Of a stretch of DNA of 64,000 nucleotides, positions 43,601 to 54,565 are shown piece by piece. Location of the stretch: contig OX235262.1 of the NCBI GenBank assembly GCA_944472135.2, positions 62,902,440 through 62,966,439 of the forward strand, written 5' to 3'. The notes beneath the pieces were generated by a model that searched no databases, was not told where the DNA came from, and worked only from the letters and a program-made list of their open reading frames with translations. The stretch comes from Trichobilharzia regenti (taxonomy: Eukaryota > Platyhelminthes > Trematoda > Strigeidida > Schistosomatidae). Each line of letters opens with the position of its first letter. The stretch's first letter is position 1. A program made the translations under genes and the position numbers.

Positions 43601-43798
43601 TATGTCTGTAGATGCCCTAGGAAAGCTAGAAGTCCAGAGAGGGTCAGTTGTATTTCCGAGTTCAAGTAAGTTCGGATGTAAAGAAGATTGGCTATCAGAA
43701 GAAAAGGATATAGAGGGTTTTTGACGAAGAAGAGAATTGTCTGAGTCATGTAAAGTGAGCTCTAGGCAGTAATTAGGCATTGCTGTATGAGCTGTCAT
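40667..43798 (-). CDS. LINE-1 ORF2: endonuclease-reverse transcriptase, 1043 aa
   Basis: ATG at 43798 lies two bases after the ORF1 stop (TAG-AT-ATG). N-terminal APE-type endonuclease: VLINARSAVNKM (about residue 100), TEAW, GGDFNMPEVSW (about 233) and FPGSDHNTV (about 302). RT: SYRPINLTSVISRVLEK, VYLDLSKAFDTVSH, SGVIQGSVLGPLLF, PFLFADDIK (catalytic Asp pair at about residue 749). The C-terminal domain has CVRPLLEFCPP and ESLQRAFTKRLVG. All catalytic motifs are present and there is no stop, so the copy could be active. Tight spacing suggests termination-reinitiation for ORF2 translation. Confidence 0.88.
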   Translation of the reverse strand: MTAHTAMPNYCLELTLHDSDNSLLRQKPSISFSSDSQSSLHPNLLELGNTTDPLWTSSFPRASTDIDISLSSEDTMIESHHQLLQDMAKILRYDSVNPNIVLINARSAVNKMAYVQSLLLISQPTALMITEAWCTSEINDDFFHCEGYSFFRKNRSVGRGGGCIIYVKSDCRAVHYDDPNLDICDTLWVTLYINKQQTLLLGCIYRPPNHDSELLSQITAAFHYTSKLNFTYKVIGGDFNMPEVSWEPISAPPRYSKFLDAVDLCGWTQSILRPTRNQNILDLVFLKDIALSTIDISRPFPGSDHNTVICALDTKLHSSKRSTLRKTFMCFGKARWDVSNSFIRSLDWDLFFSNSNLDTVLLAFYQNVSICFDNLVPKCKENPRENIKNFIPIKVKAKLRKLYRQYHRENDFSCLLNIQNIYLALKENNDKALLRQEHAALKDSSKYTAICRLYRKRLNSRKTDIQFILENGETTSDSKIICELLNSHFSQSYTYDDNTLPQPLFPVRSQKTLEIISFSLDNIKKAITSLKSSNNPGPDMIPSTFLKYGGEDIPILLLKLFSTSLSTGTYPDAWKTTHITPRYKSGSRSSVMSYRPINLTSVISRVLEKIVKSAIFDFLSQEKLITPYQHGFMKSRSCTTCHLQFFDHISQLKDSSMITVIVYLDLSKAFDTVSHRLLISKVQSYGIQGSLLSWLSSFLSNRMQMVRLGSHTSNPVRITSGVIQGSVLGPLLFLLYFNDICDVIKHGRPFLFADDIKIVYHSLRNEVSCVFSRIQDDIESVQLWCNTWKMKFNVEKCGVLCSKSISSELSISLHNKHIPRLPLTTDLGLKYTPEFSLTEYVKLQVSKVKRLFGFLFRNFKTSESKIMLYKLCVRPLLEFCPPIMDSVSVKDRCKLESLQRAFTKRLVGENLCISYYDRCNLFDLEPLWVRRLKFNLKITFRIAKGLIYFPHNDFTFSSPKKYNLRNKSSSFKVPRCHTKYRSNSFTVRYRCIWNRLPTEIRDSPTPKTFSSLLNKYFINNGLEGVCDKLKIRDLIRHSSDPHC

Positions 43799-43800
43799 AT

Positions 43801-45336
43801 CTATATTGGGGGGCGAAACCTGTGGAGAGTGGTGAGCATTTGTAGTATGTTTGAGGTCATGTTGTGAACCTGAATAAAAAATGGTAATGTCGTTTCAGCG
43901 AAATTGCTGATCGTTGGATGGTCAGTCCCGTTGAGTATGGGCATGTAAATAGGTGGAGGTGGCCTACCAAGCAAGCTAAACTGACTCGAATTTTTGCGAT
44001 TTACTTCACCACTATTCGACGTCCTATAGTTAGGTGTATCAATCTTTCGGTTTAAAGTGGTGGGAGGGTTTACTTTTTTGGACAAGTAGCTACGAGGTTC
44101 GGGCTGCGTTTTACGGTTTATAACCCTTTCGGCTTTGTGAGTATTTGGTTCTGGAGAGAGGTGTGTTATCAAACTGTGAGTATCTGAATTAGTGTGTGGC
44201 AATAGTCTCTTATTATGCACTGTCTTTGTGGACGAACTGGTAGCCCCACTTTTCAACTTCCTGGAATTGAGGCTGCTTGGATTGGGGAATACTGGGTGTG
44301 ATGTACCGCAGTTTGTCACCGGGGTACAGGGATCGTTATCAGAGGAGTCTAGATCCACGGTGGATTTCCTTCTTAGTCTGTGGTTATACATCGATCCATT
44401 TTTGGACCTTATATTTCCACGGAAGTTCGTTTCCGAATACGATGTGCTTTGTACAGAAAGGTTCACACCCTTTTGCTCTGCCTCTACGGAATTGTGGGTG
44501 CTCAGGGGTGTTGTAGAGGATTTGGGATTCACAGTTTTAGCATCGGTCATATAAGTCATTCTTTGGATCGGCGTTTTGTCACGAGCTAACTTGATCGTGT
44601 GGTAACGCGTATTTTTTAGTAGGGTTTGCCTACTGTAAAAGATGTCAGCATTGGAGGACGAGTCAAATTTCAACACAAGTGGGCAAGATTTGTTCTTCTG
44701 AGACTTTCTTAGTCGATGGCAGCTGCATGGGACGTTATTCATAGAGCATGCATTTAAAAGAGTGCTTTTGACCTTGTTGATCTGTGCATTATCCGGTATA
44801 TTATACACAATTATGTTCTTCTCGCGCACTACACGTTGATATACTTCAGTTGCAACGTAGTTTATAAGGTTTGCAGTTTGTGGTAACTTTCTAGGTGAAG
44901 TACTACTACTGCCAGTTTCACTAGGCAGTGCCAGTTTTGACATCTTAACTTCAAGCCCCCTAATTATAGAAAATAGTTCTTCGAATTTATCTTCACAACT
45001 AAGTGTAGAACAAAAAACTGGATTAGTGATGGGAGTAAGAATGTTTGCCGTGTGATTCTTATCGCAAGACGCTTTGCAGGTGTCTACGAGGCCTAGATCA
45101 TTACATGTAGTATCACTGTGTATACCATCCATGATGTTGTTTACTACGCAAGCAAGTGAGGGGAGTTTAATGTCCGGACTTGACGTGTCTACCGCAGCAG
45201 ACGTATATGTAGTTGTTAAATCAACAGATGTAGTGCTCTCACTTCCTGCAGGGCTACTTATTCTGTTTGGTTTGATTTTTTTACTGGGATGTGAAGCAGA
45301 CAGTGGAGTTAGACGCTTAGTTTGGACCATTGGCAT
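43801..45336 (-). CDS. LINE-1 ORF1 protein (RNA-binding), 511 aa
   Basis: Complete frame, ATG at 45336 and TAG at 43803-43801. The middle (about residues 165-265) has EKNIIVYNIPDNAQ, CHRLRKSQKNKSCPLVLKF and YHTIKLARDKTP, parallel to KLSAIVYNVPDNEA and CYRLKKSQHEKCCPIRFQF in LINE-2 ORF1. This is the RRM-like core of CR1/jockey-group ORF1 proteins that coats LINE RNA. The C-terminal half is Ser/Thr/Asn/Pro-rich and probably disordered. The intact frame indicates recent activity. Confidence 0.8.
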   Translation of the reverse strand: MPMVQTKRLTPLSASHPSKKIKPNRISSPAGSESTTSVDLTTTYTSAAVDTSSPDIKLPSLACVVNNIMDGIHSDTTCNDLGLVDTCKASCDKNHTANILTPITNPVFCSTLSCEDKFEELFSIIRGLEVKMSKLALPSETGSSSTSPRKLPQTANLINYVATEVYQRVVREKNIIVYNIPDNAQINKVKSTLLNACSMNNVPCSCHRLRKSQKNKSCPLVLKFDSSSNADIFYSRQTLLKNTRYHTIKLARDKTPIQRMTYMTDAKTVNPKSSTTPLSTHNSVEAEQKGVNLSVQSTSYSETNFRGNIRSKNGSMYNHRLRRKSTVDLDSSDNDPCTPVTNCGTSHPVFPNPSSLNSRKLKSGATSSSTKTVHNKRLLPHTNSDTHSLITHLSPEPNTHKAERVINRKTQPEPRSYLSKKVNPPTTLNRKIDTPNYRTSNSGEVNRKNSSQFSLLGRPPPPIYMPILNGTDHPTISNFAETTLPFFIQVHNMTSNILQMLTTLHRFRPPI

Positions 45337-45717
45337 TTAGTACTAAGTTAAAATTCTTAATTATAAGAGAATGAGCAATGTGTCTGTAAGGTCCGTTTTA
45401 GAGTGTTGGGGATTTAAACTGTCTAGTTCTGTATGGAATTAACAGTTTAGACGAATAAAAATATTGAGATAGAATATTAAGATACCCTATACAAATACTC
45501 TAAATGCGAAGATGCTATAACAGTAGCACTTAGATGGACACTATCTATAACGGATAATTTTAACCGTAAAATTTATATTCTATGTAAGAATAGAACTAAA
45601 TATTTAATACTATCGTCGAGAGACCTATTAAAAAGTCGCCTGTGGACTAAAAAAAGAATTGAGAAATAACACGCGAAAAAGTAACAAAGCCTTTGAATTG
45701 CGCTCAATATCGGGTTC

Positions 45718-45928
45718 CAAATTGTAAATAATCAGCTGGGTTTCCATCAAAACATCGTGGTTCAAATCTAGGCAGTTTGATGTTCCTATTATCCCTGGAC
45801 GGCGAAACAATAACATCAACCATGTCATGCTTAACATCAGACACATCGTTACAAGTAACAGACAAGTCACAATGACTTACTTTCCTGTTTGCATCCAAGA
45901 CGCTCTGTCCTTTCTTTGACCCAGGCAT
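45718..45928 (-). pseudogene. BEL/Pao gag N-terminus, copy C, truncated
   Basis: Minus frame from ATG 45928 (MPGSKKGQSVLDANRKVSHC). It is cut after NPADYLQF, where LINE-1 5' sequence begins (45717/45718). The rest of the gag is not found beyond LINE-1. The sequence is almost identical to copies B and D. Confidence 0.75.
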
Positions 45929-46099
45929 TGTTGAACTTGACCCAATTCCGAAAACGTTCCAGATATTGCTTGTTCAAAGAGGACTTGACCGGCACCAGGA
46001 AAGATGAACGGTGACTATCCAAACTTTCACCAACTGTTTGAATCCGCCAGATCTGTTTTTATCGTCAGAAACTGTCAATCACGTCTCATAAACCGTTAA

Positions 46100-46430
46100 T
46101 GCCCAGCTCTCGCTACGCTCGGGCCCACGCTGTTCCTTTGAGTTTTCAGAAACGCTTAGTTATAACGGACGCAAAAACCAAAACACCGATCTGCCGCTTG
46201 TCATTTGTTTATTGTTACACCAACATATAAAAGGAATAAGCGAACTAAGGTCTGTAAACAAATATTACAATAATAAATCGTTATATTACTTCTGACGATG
46301 TTTCACTCTTCTTTCTGAACAGCGACCGATGAGACGATGACTGTCGTATTGATGCCTCCGCGAAAATCGGGGAAGTTGATTTTGAGCAAACAACCAAGAA
46401 TTGGTCGTTCAATCTCCAACTCGATTGACA
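46100..46430 (-). repeat. BEL/Pao LTR, copy C
   Basis: The minus strand starts TGTCAATCGAGTTGGAGATTG at 46430 and ends near GAGCTGGGCA at 46100. It matches the 5' LTR of B over its full length. It is oriented away from the LINE endonuclease fragment on its right. Confidence 0.75.
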
Positions 46431-47867
46431 GAGACTAATGATGGGGAAGAGTACTTTGTATTCAATGAGCCTTCTGAGAGCAAGAATGTCAACAAACCAT
46501 CACTGGTTACGAAAAACTCCTATCCAAATACAAGTATGTCTGGAGGTTTTCCGCATGCTCCAGCTTATAGAAAGTCAGGCTCCAAGACTCCTGAAGTCTT
46601 GCAGCCAAAGCACCTTCCTTCACAATTCCCTTTAAGTTATAAAATCAACACGAAGCTGTGTACCGGTATGACGAAGAGCAGTTGGATGGGTAGACCTTTT
46701 GATGCTATGCTTTTTAACCGTCATTCTAGGGCCAACATCTACTACACTTATATCCAGGAACACATGGTAAATTTTCCGGGTGTCTCGAATCACTGGTACG
46801 ACCCATGGCACCTAGGACCACCTCACTGCAATCCTACCCCGATGTACAGACACCCAATCCGACCCCTTTCATTCATAAACTCTTGCGGTGCTGACGCACA
46901 AATAGATTTAGGTTATGGTGACATTTTAAGCCAGTTTGTAGCATCCCGTGACTTATCCACGATATTGCTAATTAATGCAGGTTCCTTAATTATTAAGATA
47001 TCTGAATTAAGGACATTGCTATTATTCGCTAGGCCTACTGTAGCTCTGATTACTGAGTCATGGTGCTCATCCTCTGTACTTGATGTGCACATAGGTATCG
47101 GTGATTATGCTGTACACCGTTCAAATGGAGATTGCAAGCGTCGTGGAGGATGTCTCATGTATATACGTAGCTCATTTGTAGTCAGTAAGGTGGAAGATGA
47201 AATAATGAATAAGGTACCTGGCTCACTCTGGGTTGTCTTACATGGAGATAGGTACAAACTTATCATAGGCTGTGTTTATCGAGCACCAAGCTCAACAAAA
47301 GAAACTGATGCGTTATTAGCTAAATCGTTTGCACATGCATCCTCGTTTAGTGCTAATTACAAAATAATTGCAGGGGACTTCAATCTTCCAGAAGTTAATT
47401 GGCTAACTAGTTCCGGCCCCCAACGCTTCGACGAATTACTTGCCACTATAGACTGTTATGGATGGCAACAACACGTCCAGACACCTACTCGTGGTGACAA
47501 CATGTTGGACCTTGTTTCTTGTCATGACACAATCCCAGTCTCCACCTATGTTGGCAATCGATTTTCCAGTAGTGACCACAGAATGGTACTCTGTTCTCTG
47601 CCTTTCTCACCACTAAATACAGGAAACAAACAAGACTCAGGAAGCACAATATGTCGTAGTTACAAATATACAGACTGGGGATTAGTCCAAGAACTTAATC
47701 GACTCTGTCAATGGGATGACTATTTTACCACTGACTCCCTGGAGGCCGTATTAACCCTGTTTTACAGGAATGTTACCCTTTGTCTAGATACAGTTGCTCC
47801 AAAGAGAATAGTGAAATTAAGTAGACACCGAACTGAATATATCCAAGGGCACACCGTAATAAGTTAA
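46431..47867 (+). CDS. LINE endonuclease fragment (APE-type)
   Basis: About 478 open codons. The frame extends left into antisense LTR sequence, so its first Met is not authentic. Endonuclease motifs: LLINAGSLIIK (where N-A-R is usual), LITESWCSSS, GCLMYIRSS, IIGCVYRAPS, AGDFNLPEVNW (near 47380), SSSDHRMVLC (near 47575). R in INAR is replaced by G here. The stop at 47865-47867 falls before the RT; downstream frames are broken. Confidence 0.75.
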   Translation, partial: ETNDGEEYFVFNEPSESKNVNKPSLVTKNSYPNTSMSGGFPHAPAYRKSGSKTPEVLQPKHLPSQFPLSYKINTKLCTGMTKSSWMGRPFDAMLFNRHSRANIYYTYIQEHMVNFPGVSNHWYDPWHLGPPHCNPTPMYRHPIRPLSFINSCGADAQIDLGYGDILSQFVASRDLSTILLINAGSLIIKISELRTLLLFARPTVALITESWCSSSVLDVHIGIGDYAVHRSNGDCKRRGGCLMYIRSSFVVSKVEDEIMNKVPGSLWVVLHGDRYKLIIGCVYRAPSSTKETDALLAKSFAHASSFSANYKIIAGDFNLPEVNWLTSSGPQRFDELLATIDCYGWQQHVQTPTRGDNMLDLVSCHDTIPVSTYVGNRFSSSDHRMVLCSLPFSPLNTGNKQDSGSTICRSYKYTDWGLVQELNRLCQWDDYFTTDSLEAVLTLFYRNVTLCLDTVAPKRIVKLSRHRTEYIQGHTVIS

Positions 47868-48157
47868 GGAAGCTGAAGAAACAGTACTTTACACTAAGGA
47901 TATATCACTACTGCTTTCAATCCACGAGTCTCTTGAATCTATCAAGCGCTACGCTCTCAAGAGGACCTCGAAGAAGAGTTAACTGCTTTCGAAAGTACCT
48001 TCAAAGTTTAGAGCTTAACAGCACTTCTTGAAAAACGAATGCAGTCGATGAGGGAAATCCCCTACTTCCTTCACGACAAAGTAATCAAAAATGAGCCTGC
48101 AAACATTTGTGAAATTTTCAGTGAGTGGTTTGCAAACATTAGCTTAGAAACAGGCAT
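46431..48157 (+). mobile_element. CR1-type LINE fragment: endonuclease part of ORF2
   Basis: Fragment cut on both sides by BEL LTRs (C at 46430, D at 48158). The frame is open to 47867, then decayed RT-proximal sequence continues to CEIFSEWFANISLETG near 48150. It lacks ORF1 and RT. The sequence groups with LINE-1 and LINE-2 ORF2 by motif order but is a separate lineage. Confidence 0.75.
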
Positions 48158-48489
48158 TGTCAATGTAGTTGAAGATTGAACGATCAATTCACGGTTGTTT
48201 GCTCAAAACCAACTTCCCCAATTTTCGCGGAGGCATCAATGCGACAGTCATCGTCTCATCGGTCGCTGTTCAGAAAGAAGTCAGCAATAAACCGTCAGAA
48301 GTAATATTGTGATTTGTTATTGTAATATTGGTTCACAGACTTTAATGGTAACATTGTTTATATGTTGGTGTAACAATAAAGAATCCTCGAGTCGCCAATC
48401 GGTTTTTTGGTTTTTTCGTCCGTTATTACTAAGCGTTTCTGAGAAACTTCAAGGAACAGCGTGAGCCCGAGCGTAGCAAGAGCTGGGCA
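48158..48489 (+). repeat. BEL/Pao LTR, copy D
   Basis: TGTCAATGTAGTTGAAG start, GAGCTGGGCA end, about 332 bp. It is the same subfamily as B 5' LTR and C. It faces away from C, so the two elements are head-to-head around the LINE fragment. Confidence 0.75.
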
Positions 48490-48664
48490 TTAACGGTTTA
48501 CGAGACGTGACTGACAGTTTCTGACAGTACAACGTCAGTTTTTAACGGTTTTGGACAGTTGGCATTACTTTGGATAGTCACCGTTCATCTTTCCTGGTGC
48601 CGGTCAAGTCCTCTTTGAACAAGCAATATCTGGAACTGTTTTCGGAATTGGGTCAATTTTAACA

Positions 48665-50694
<2,030 letters not shown>

Positions 50695-51340
50695 TGGCTT
50701 AGACCACTATCTCGTACAAAGGACAATCCAAATCAAACTAAAAGCTTTCAGAGAAGGAGGAGCTGCAGATAGACCACAAGCCAAGTTCAATACTCAAAAA
50801 CAGAAGGATCAGGATACAAAGGACATCTTCATCGCAAGCATGAGGGACAAAGCCGAGACACAAACCAACACCAGCGAGGAGGTCGGCGTCGAAAAGCACT
50901 GGGACAACTTGAAAACGGTGTGGAGTCAAACCTGCATGGAAGTTCTAGGCAGAAAGAAGAGATAGGACAAACAGTGGCTTACTGCGGAGACTTGGAAACT
51001 AATAGAAGAGGCAAGGATGGTGAAACAAAAGATTATCCAGTGCACCGACGAGCAACAAAAACAACGCAAGCTACAATACGCTGAACAAAAGAGTAAAGAA
51101 GAGTGCCAGGGAAGACAAAAGAAAGTATTATGAAGCCATGGCAAGTGAGGAAGAACAAGCTGCAGTGCGGGGAAAGGAGACCTCGCCACACTCTACCAAA
51201 CAACTAGGCACCTATCGGGCAAAAGTTCGACACAGATTAAGCCAGTAAGGGATGACAATGGAAAGTCGATCACCAAAGAAGTAGAGCTGAACACTTCAAA
51301 AGACCTCTAAATCGACGGCCACCTACAGCGCGCCCAACAA
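50695..51340 (+). mobile_element. RTE (SR2-like) LINE fragment, linker region
   Basis: On + it encodes ADHYLVQRTIQIKLKAF, CMEVLGRKKR, QWLTAETWKLIEEARM and LYQTTRHLSGKSSTQIKP, the endonuclease-RT linker of the RTE family seen at 2388 (minus). Stops occur near 50963 and 51130. The first ~430 bp are identical by eye, in inverted orientation, to 62068-62496. The right end abuts BEL RT sequence at about 51340. It has no LINE 3' end, so this is a rearranged piece rather than a simple insertion. Confidence 0.75.
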
Positions 51341-52016
51341 ACGGAAGCCAGCCTTATATAACACCTCTGTAATACTTGCTGCAAATTTAACTGCAGACTT
51401 AGCGTCATCGAAGGAGGCTAAACAATCATCCACATAGAAGCAGCAATCAATGGCGTCCAGCATATCATTAGAACCAAATGTGGACACTGGCTTTCGTAGA
51501 GTAAAATTAGCACAAAACGGGAAGGACGTGGCACCAAATGGATGGACTGTCTTCCTATATTCTCACACCTTACCACAAGGACCATCATCAAACCACAAGG
51601 ACCTTAAGTGATCTCTGTCGCTCTCTGGCACCTTGACTTGTAGGAACATTTCCTCTATATCCACAGCGACAGCAACTGTAAACTTTCTGAATCTTAACAG
51701 TAGGCCAACTAATGAGCTCATGCAATCTGGGCCACTATACAGATTACTATTCAAAGAGACTCCTTCATGTTTCGCAGAACAATCGAACACCACACGGAGT
51801 TTACCTGGCCTTCTCGGGTTAAAGACGGGGCAAATACAACTTTCCTGGCTCGCTCTCATCAACTAGTCTTTCAACATAGCCCTTCATTATACGTTTGTCC
51901 ACGACATCCTTATATTTGGTCCAAAGGCCGGCATCTGTCAGAAACTTCTCCTTCAAACCTATTAGTCTCTTAAGAGCAACTTTTCTATTACAAACCTGCT
52001 GTTTATCCTTAAATCT
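51341..52016 (-). pseudogene. BEL/Pao reverse transcriptase, copy E, truncated
   Basis: Minus frame 51862-51563: [60 protein letters not shown] (first catalytic Asp: VDIEEMF). Further left, in another frame, CFYVDDCLAS gives the YVDD box near 51430. A frameshift lies near 51560 and the element ends at about 51341 against the RTE piece. RNase H and integrase are absent. Confidence 0.75.
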
Positions 52017-52817
52017 CTATGGTAGGCCAACGCTGAAACTCCCATTTTCGTATTTACAAGTCTCCTCAACTGCCTTCAGGTCTTCCATAGAACGACCCTT
52101 CCCTGGGACACCGCAGTCACAAAACTCCTCATCGTACATATTTTCAATCATAGTCTCTAGTTTGTCCCCATTGTTTGCAACCAACGATGATATGTGGATC
52201 ATGGGTGTGGGTCCTCTCACTGTCCATCCCAGCGGCGTTTTCTTCGCGAACAGATCATCTCTACCTCCGAATCTCTCTTCTAATACCTTGTGAGCTTCTG
52301 GCACGCTACATCCGATGAGCATTTTCACTCTACCATCTTGTAGTGTTGGAAGAGGTATGTCACACAGGTATGGCTTACCGAAAACTGTTTCACGACTAGG
52401 TACTATGGCTTCGCCGAGTTTCATACTGGAAGTAGTGTGAGCAGTACCTACTTCAACGGTTTCCCCAGTAGTCAAGGATTCTAACTGAAATGATACTCGT
52501 TCACATACTACCGTTTTCGAAGAATTGAAAGTATTTAGAACCAAGGATTGCTTTGGGCCATTAATAACCAAGCAGCCAGCCAGCTTAGCATCTATCAATG
52601 TAACGTCTGAGCCATTATCCAACAGTACATAAATCTCTACCGAAGATGCCGGTCCTTTCGCCTTAACTGGTAATACCCCTGAATAAACTTGTGTGTTGTC
52701 AAGGGGTCTAGAGATACTATTACAATTAACCGAATTCCCCGGTTGGTTTACTGTCCTCAGAAGTGGGTGCACATCGATTGAACCAATACTTCCTTTGTCT
52801 GTCACCTTACAATTCAA
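52017..52817 (-). pseudogene. BEL/Pao aspartic protease region, copy E
   Basis: 266 open codons. VYSGVLPVKAKG, EIYVLLDNGSDVTLIDAKLA is the retropepsin active-site region, with D-N-G where D-T-G or D-S-G is usual. It continues to MLIGCSVPEAHKVLEERFGG and KKTPLGWTVRGP, the Pao-type linker before RT (DUF1758-like). Just upstream (about 52820-52860) a CCHC knuckle CFSCLKMGH...LNC is interrupted by a stop codon. It lies downstream of gag on the same strand. Confidence 0.8.
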
Positions 52818-52889
52818 CTATGTATGCCCCATCTTTAAACAACTGAAACACAGCCGCTTCTATTTTGCCACTTTAAAACTTTCTACGGG

Positions 52890-53742
52890 AGACATAGAAA
52901 TGAAGCGATTGCAATCACTCAATTGATGCGTGTTATGGTAAACAATACACTCGTCCTTTCTCATTGTGCCTTGAGACTTCACTACAAACGCTTTGTTTAT
53001 ATTCAACGGTTCCTAAGGTTCTACCTTATAATGAAAATTCCGGCGAATTTGCCCGCCGCTCGGTTGAAACTGTCCTTCACCAGCCTCCCAATATCATCGA
53101 ATCCATGCTCCAAACCATCTTCCTTTATCCGGGAACTAACCTTTATGAACTCCCTTTGTAGACGAACCGGTAACTTCTTGACGAGTCTCAATCACCGAAC
53201 TTGTGTTCAACCCATCCATAATATTAAGATAAACGAGGGTATTTCTGTATACCATTAAATTATACAAGAACTCTGCGAGTTCTTCGGGGTTGTGTGAAAA
53301 CTGTGCCCCAGCAGTTTCAGAGGTGTCAAAAATGATACTGGATATCATAAATGGCCTTCCGAACTAATGAAGTAATATCTTCAGGGCCTCTGCATATCCT
53401 TTGTTAGTGAAGTATGAACTTACAGCACTGTATAGCTCTTAAAGCAACTTCAGTGCAATACTTCAACAAATACATCAGCTTCATTTCATCATTTATTGCA
53501 AGCCCACTCAACATGACTTCAAACTCCTTTACAAACTGTGCATAGCCGGCTGCGTTTCGGCTGAAACACCGAGGCTCATATTTAGACAGTTTAAAACTCC
53601 TATTATCCCTGGACGGCGAAACATTGACATCAACCTTATCATGCTTAACATCACACACATCATTACATGTAACAGACAACTGAACATTACTTACTTTCCT
53701 GCTTGGTTCCAAGACGCTTTGTCCCTTCTTTGACCCAGGCAT
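52890..53742 (-). pseudogene. BEL/Pao gag, copy E, broken
   Basis: ATG at 53742 (MPGSKKGQSVLEPSRKVSNV). Frame 53742-53404 covers the N-terminal gag (KLSKYEPRCFSRNAAGYAQF). It then shifts; 53348-53136 has SHNPEELAEFLYNLMVYRNT and RQEVTGSSTKGVHKG. Several frameshifts and stops. A different subfamily from B, C and D (for example EPSRK for DANRK). Confidence 0.75.
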
Positions 53743-53867
53743 CACTGAACTTGACCAAAACATCGGGAAAAGTTTCAGATAATACTTGTCAAAAGAAGAC
53801 TTGCAGGTACCAGGAAAGACGAACAGAAACTATCAGAAACTGCCAGCTAATTCTCATATACTCTCAA

Positions 53868-54208
53868 CGTCCAGGTCTTACTACGCTGGACCTCACGCTC
53901 TCCGTGGAAGACTTTCAGAAACAATTTGTAATAACCAACGCGAAAAACCAGAACACAGATTGGCGACTCGAGAATCCTTTATTCTTGCGCCAATATGTAA
54001 CCAACAATAAGGTTACTATACACAAGTTCTATGAATAAATATTATAACAATAAATCACGATAATATTTCCGATAGCTTTCTATCTTCCACTGAACAGCGA
54101 ACGATGAGACGATGACTGCTGGATTGATGACTCCCGCGAAAAATATGGAGGAGTTGGGTTTGAACAAACAACCGTGAATTGATCGTTCAATCTGCAACTA
54201 CATTTACA
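53868..54208 (-). repeat. BEL/Pao LTR, copy E
   Basis: The minus strand starts TGTAAATGTAGTTGCAG at 54208. Its second half (from CAGTGGAAGATAG on) is nearly identical to the 3' LTR of B, while its first half differs. The inner end is near 53868. The flank on its right (54209-54440) is a BEL 3' internal end in the same orientation, so this LTR joins two BEL bodies. Confidence 0.7.
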
Positions 54209-54527
54209 CTCCCCGGCAAAAAAGGGATCCATCCCTTTTTTCCATCACTACAAATACACGTTGACTTGGATGCCAGTGAGAGAACCTGGGTCACACGGAC
54301 AAACCTGAAATGGAAAACAAACAGCAAAGCCATCACGCCACAGACATACCCACAGCACAATCACACTCGTCGGCGACGTCCTACACCTTCCAGTCAAAGG
54401 CATCCTCTTTGACATCTTGCAACACAATCGCCACTTACTAGAATAACTCTTTCCGGAAGGTCCAGAGTGGTAAGCGCTGGGCATTTACTGTTCCTGAATT
54501 TTGTCTGACACTCTTGAAAGATATATT
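54209..54527 (-). mobile_element. BEL 3' internal end next to LTR E
   Basis: The reverse complement matches the last ~230 bp before the 3' LTR of B (GGATCCCTTTTTTGCCGGGG; GTGACCCAGGTTCTC; GGCGATTGTGTTGCAAGATG). The last part (54440-54527) is not in B. LINE-2 inserted at its right end and duplicated 54373-54527. Confidence 0.65.
54373..54527. repeat. 155 bp target-site duplication, left copy
   Basis: GCGACGTCCTACACC...GAAAGATATATT, identical by eye to 60594-60748 over all 155 bases, directly flanking LINE-2. Confidence 0.85.
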
Positions 54528-54547
54528 ATGATAATAATATATATTTC

Positions 54548-54565
54548 TTCCTGTTTATGCAGGAA
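54548..54565 (-). other. LINE-2 3' terminal hairpin
   Basis: A perfect 6 bp stem (TTCCTG/CAGGAA) with a 6 nt loop, about 20 bases from the element end. Candidate recognition structure for ORF2. Confidence 0.5.

Larger units (their letters stand above)
37197..45717 (-). mobile_element. CR1-type LINE (LINE-1 of this window), both ORFs intact
   Basis: Minus-strand element: 5' UTR about 45717-45337, ORF1 45336-43801, ORF2 43798-40667, then an apparent 3' UTR down to 37197 that ends with a small hairpin (TTTCTG/CAGAAA, 37229-37243) and (TTA)n. The 3' UTR includes a ~1.8 kb minisatellite of 144 bp units. The right end joins a truncated BEL gag at 45717/45718, and I found no TSD. The left end lies in a CR1 fragment. 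That 37197-40666 belongs to one element is inferred from orientation and from the similarity of the terminal hairpin to LINE-2. Confidence 0.7.

Noticed and set aside
40667..45336. Numerous + strand ORFs of 60-140 codons over LINE-1
   Set aside because: They are shadows of the minus-strand ORF1 and ORF2 with no motifs of their own; the same applies over LINE-2 at 55684-60467.
46401..46430. Start codon of the 488-codon endonuclease ORF at 46401
   Set aside because: The first ~10 codons are antisense LTR sequence of BEL C; the LINE fragment itself begins at 46431.
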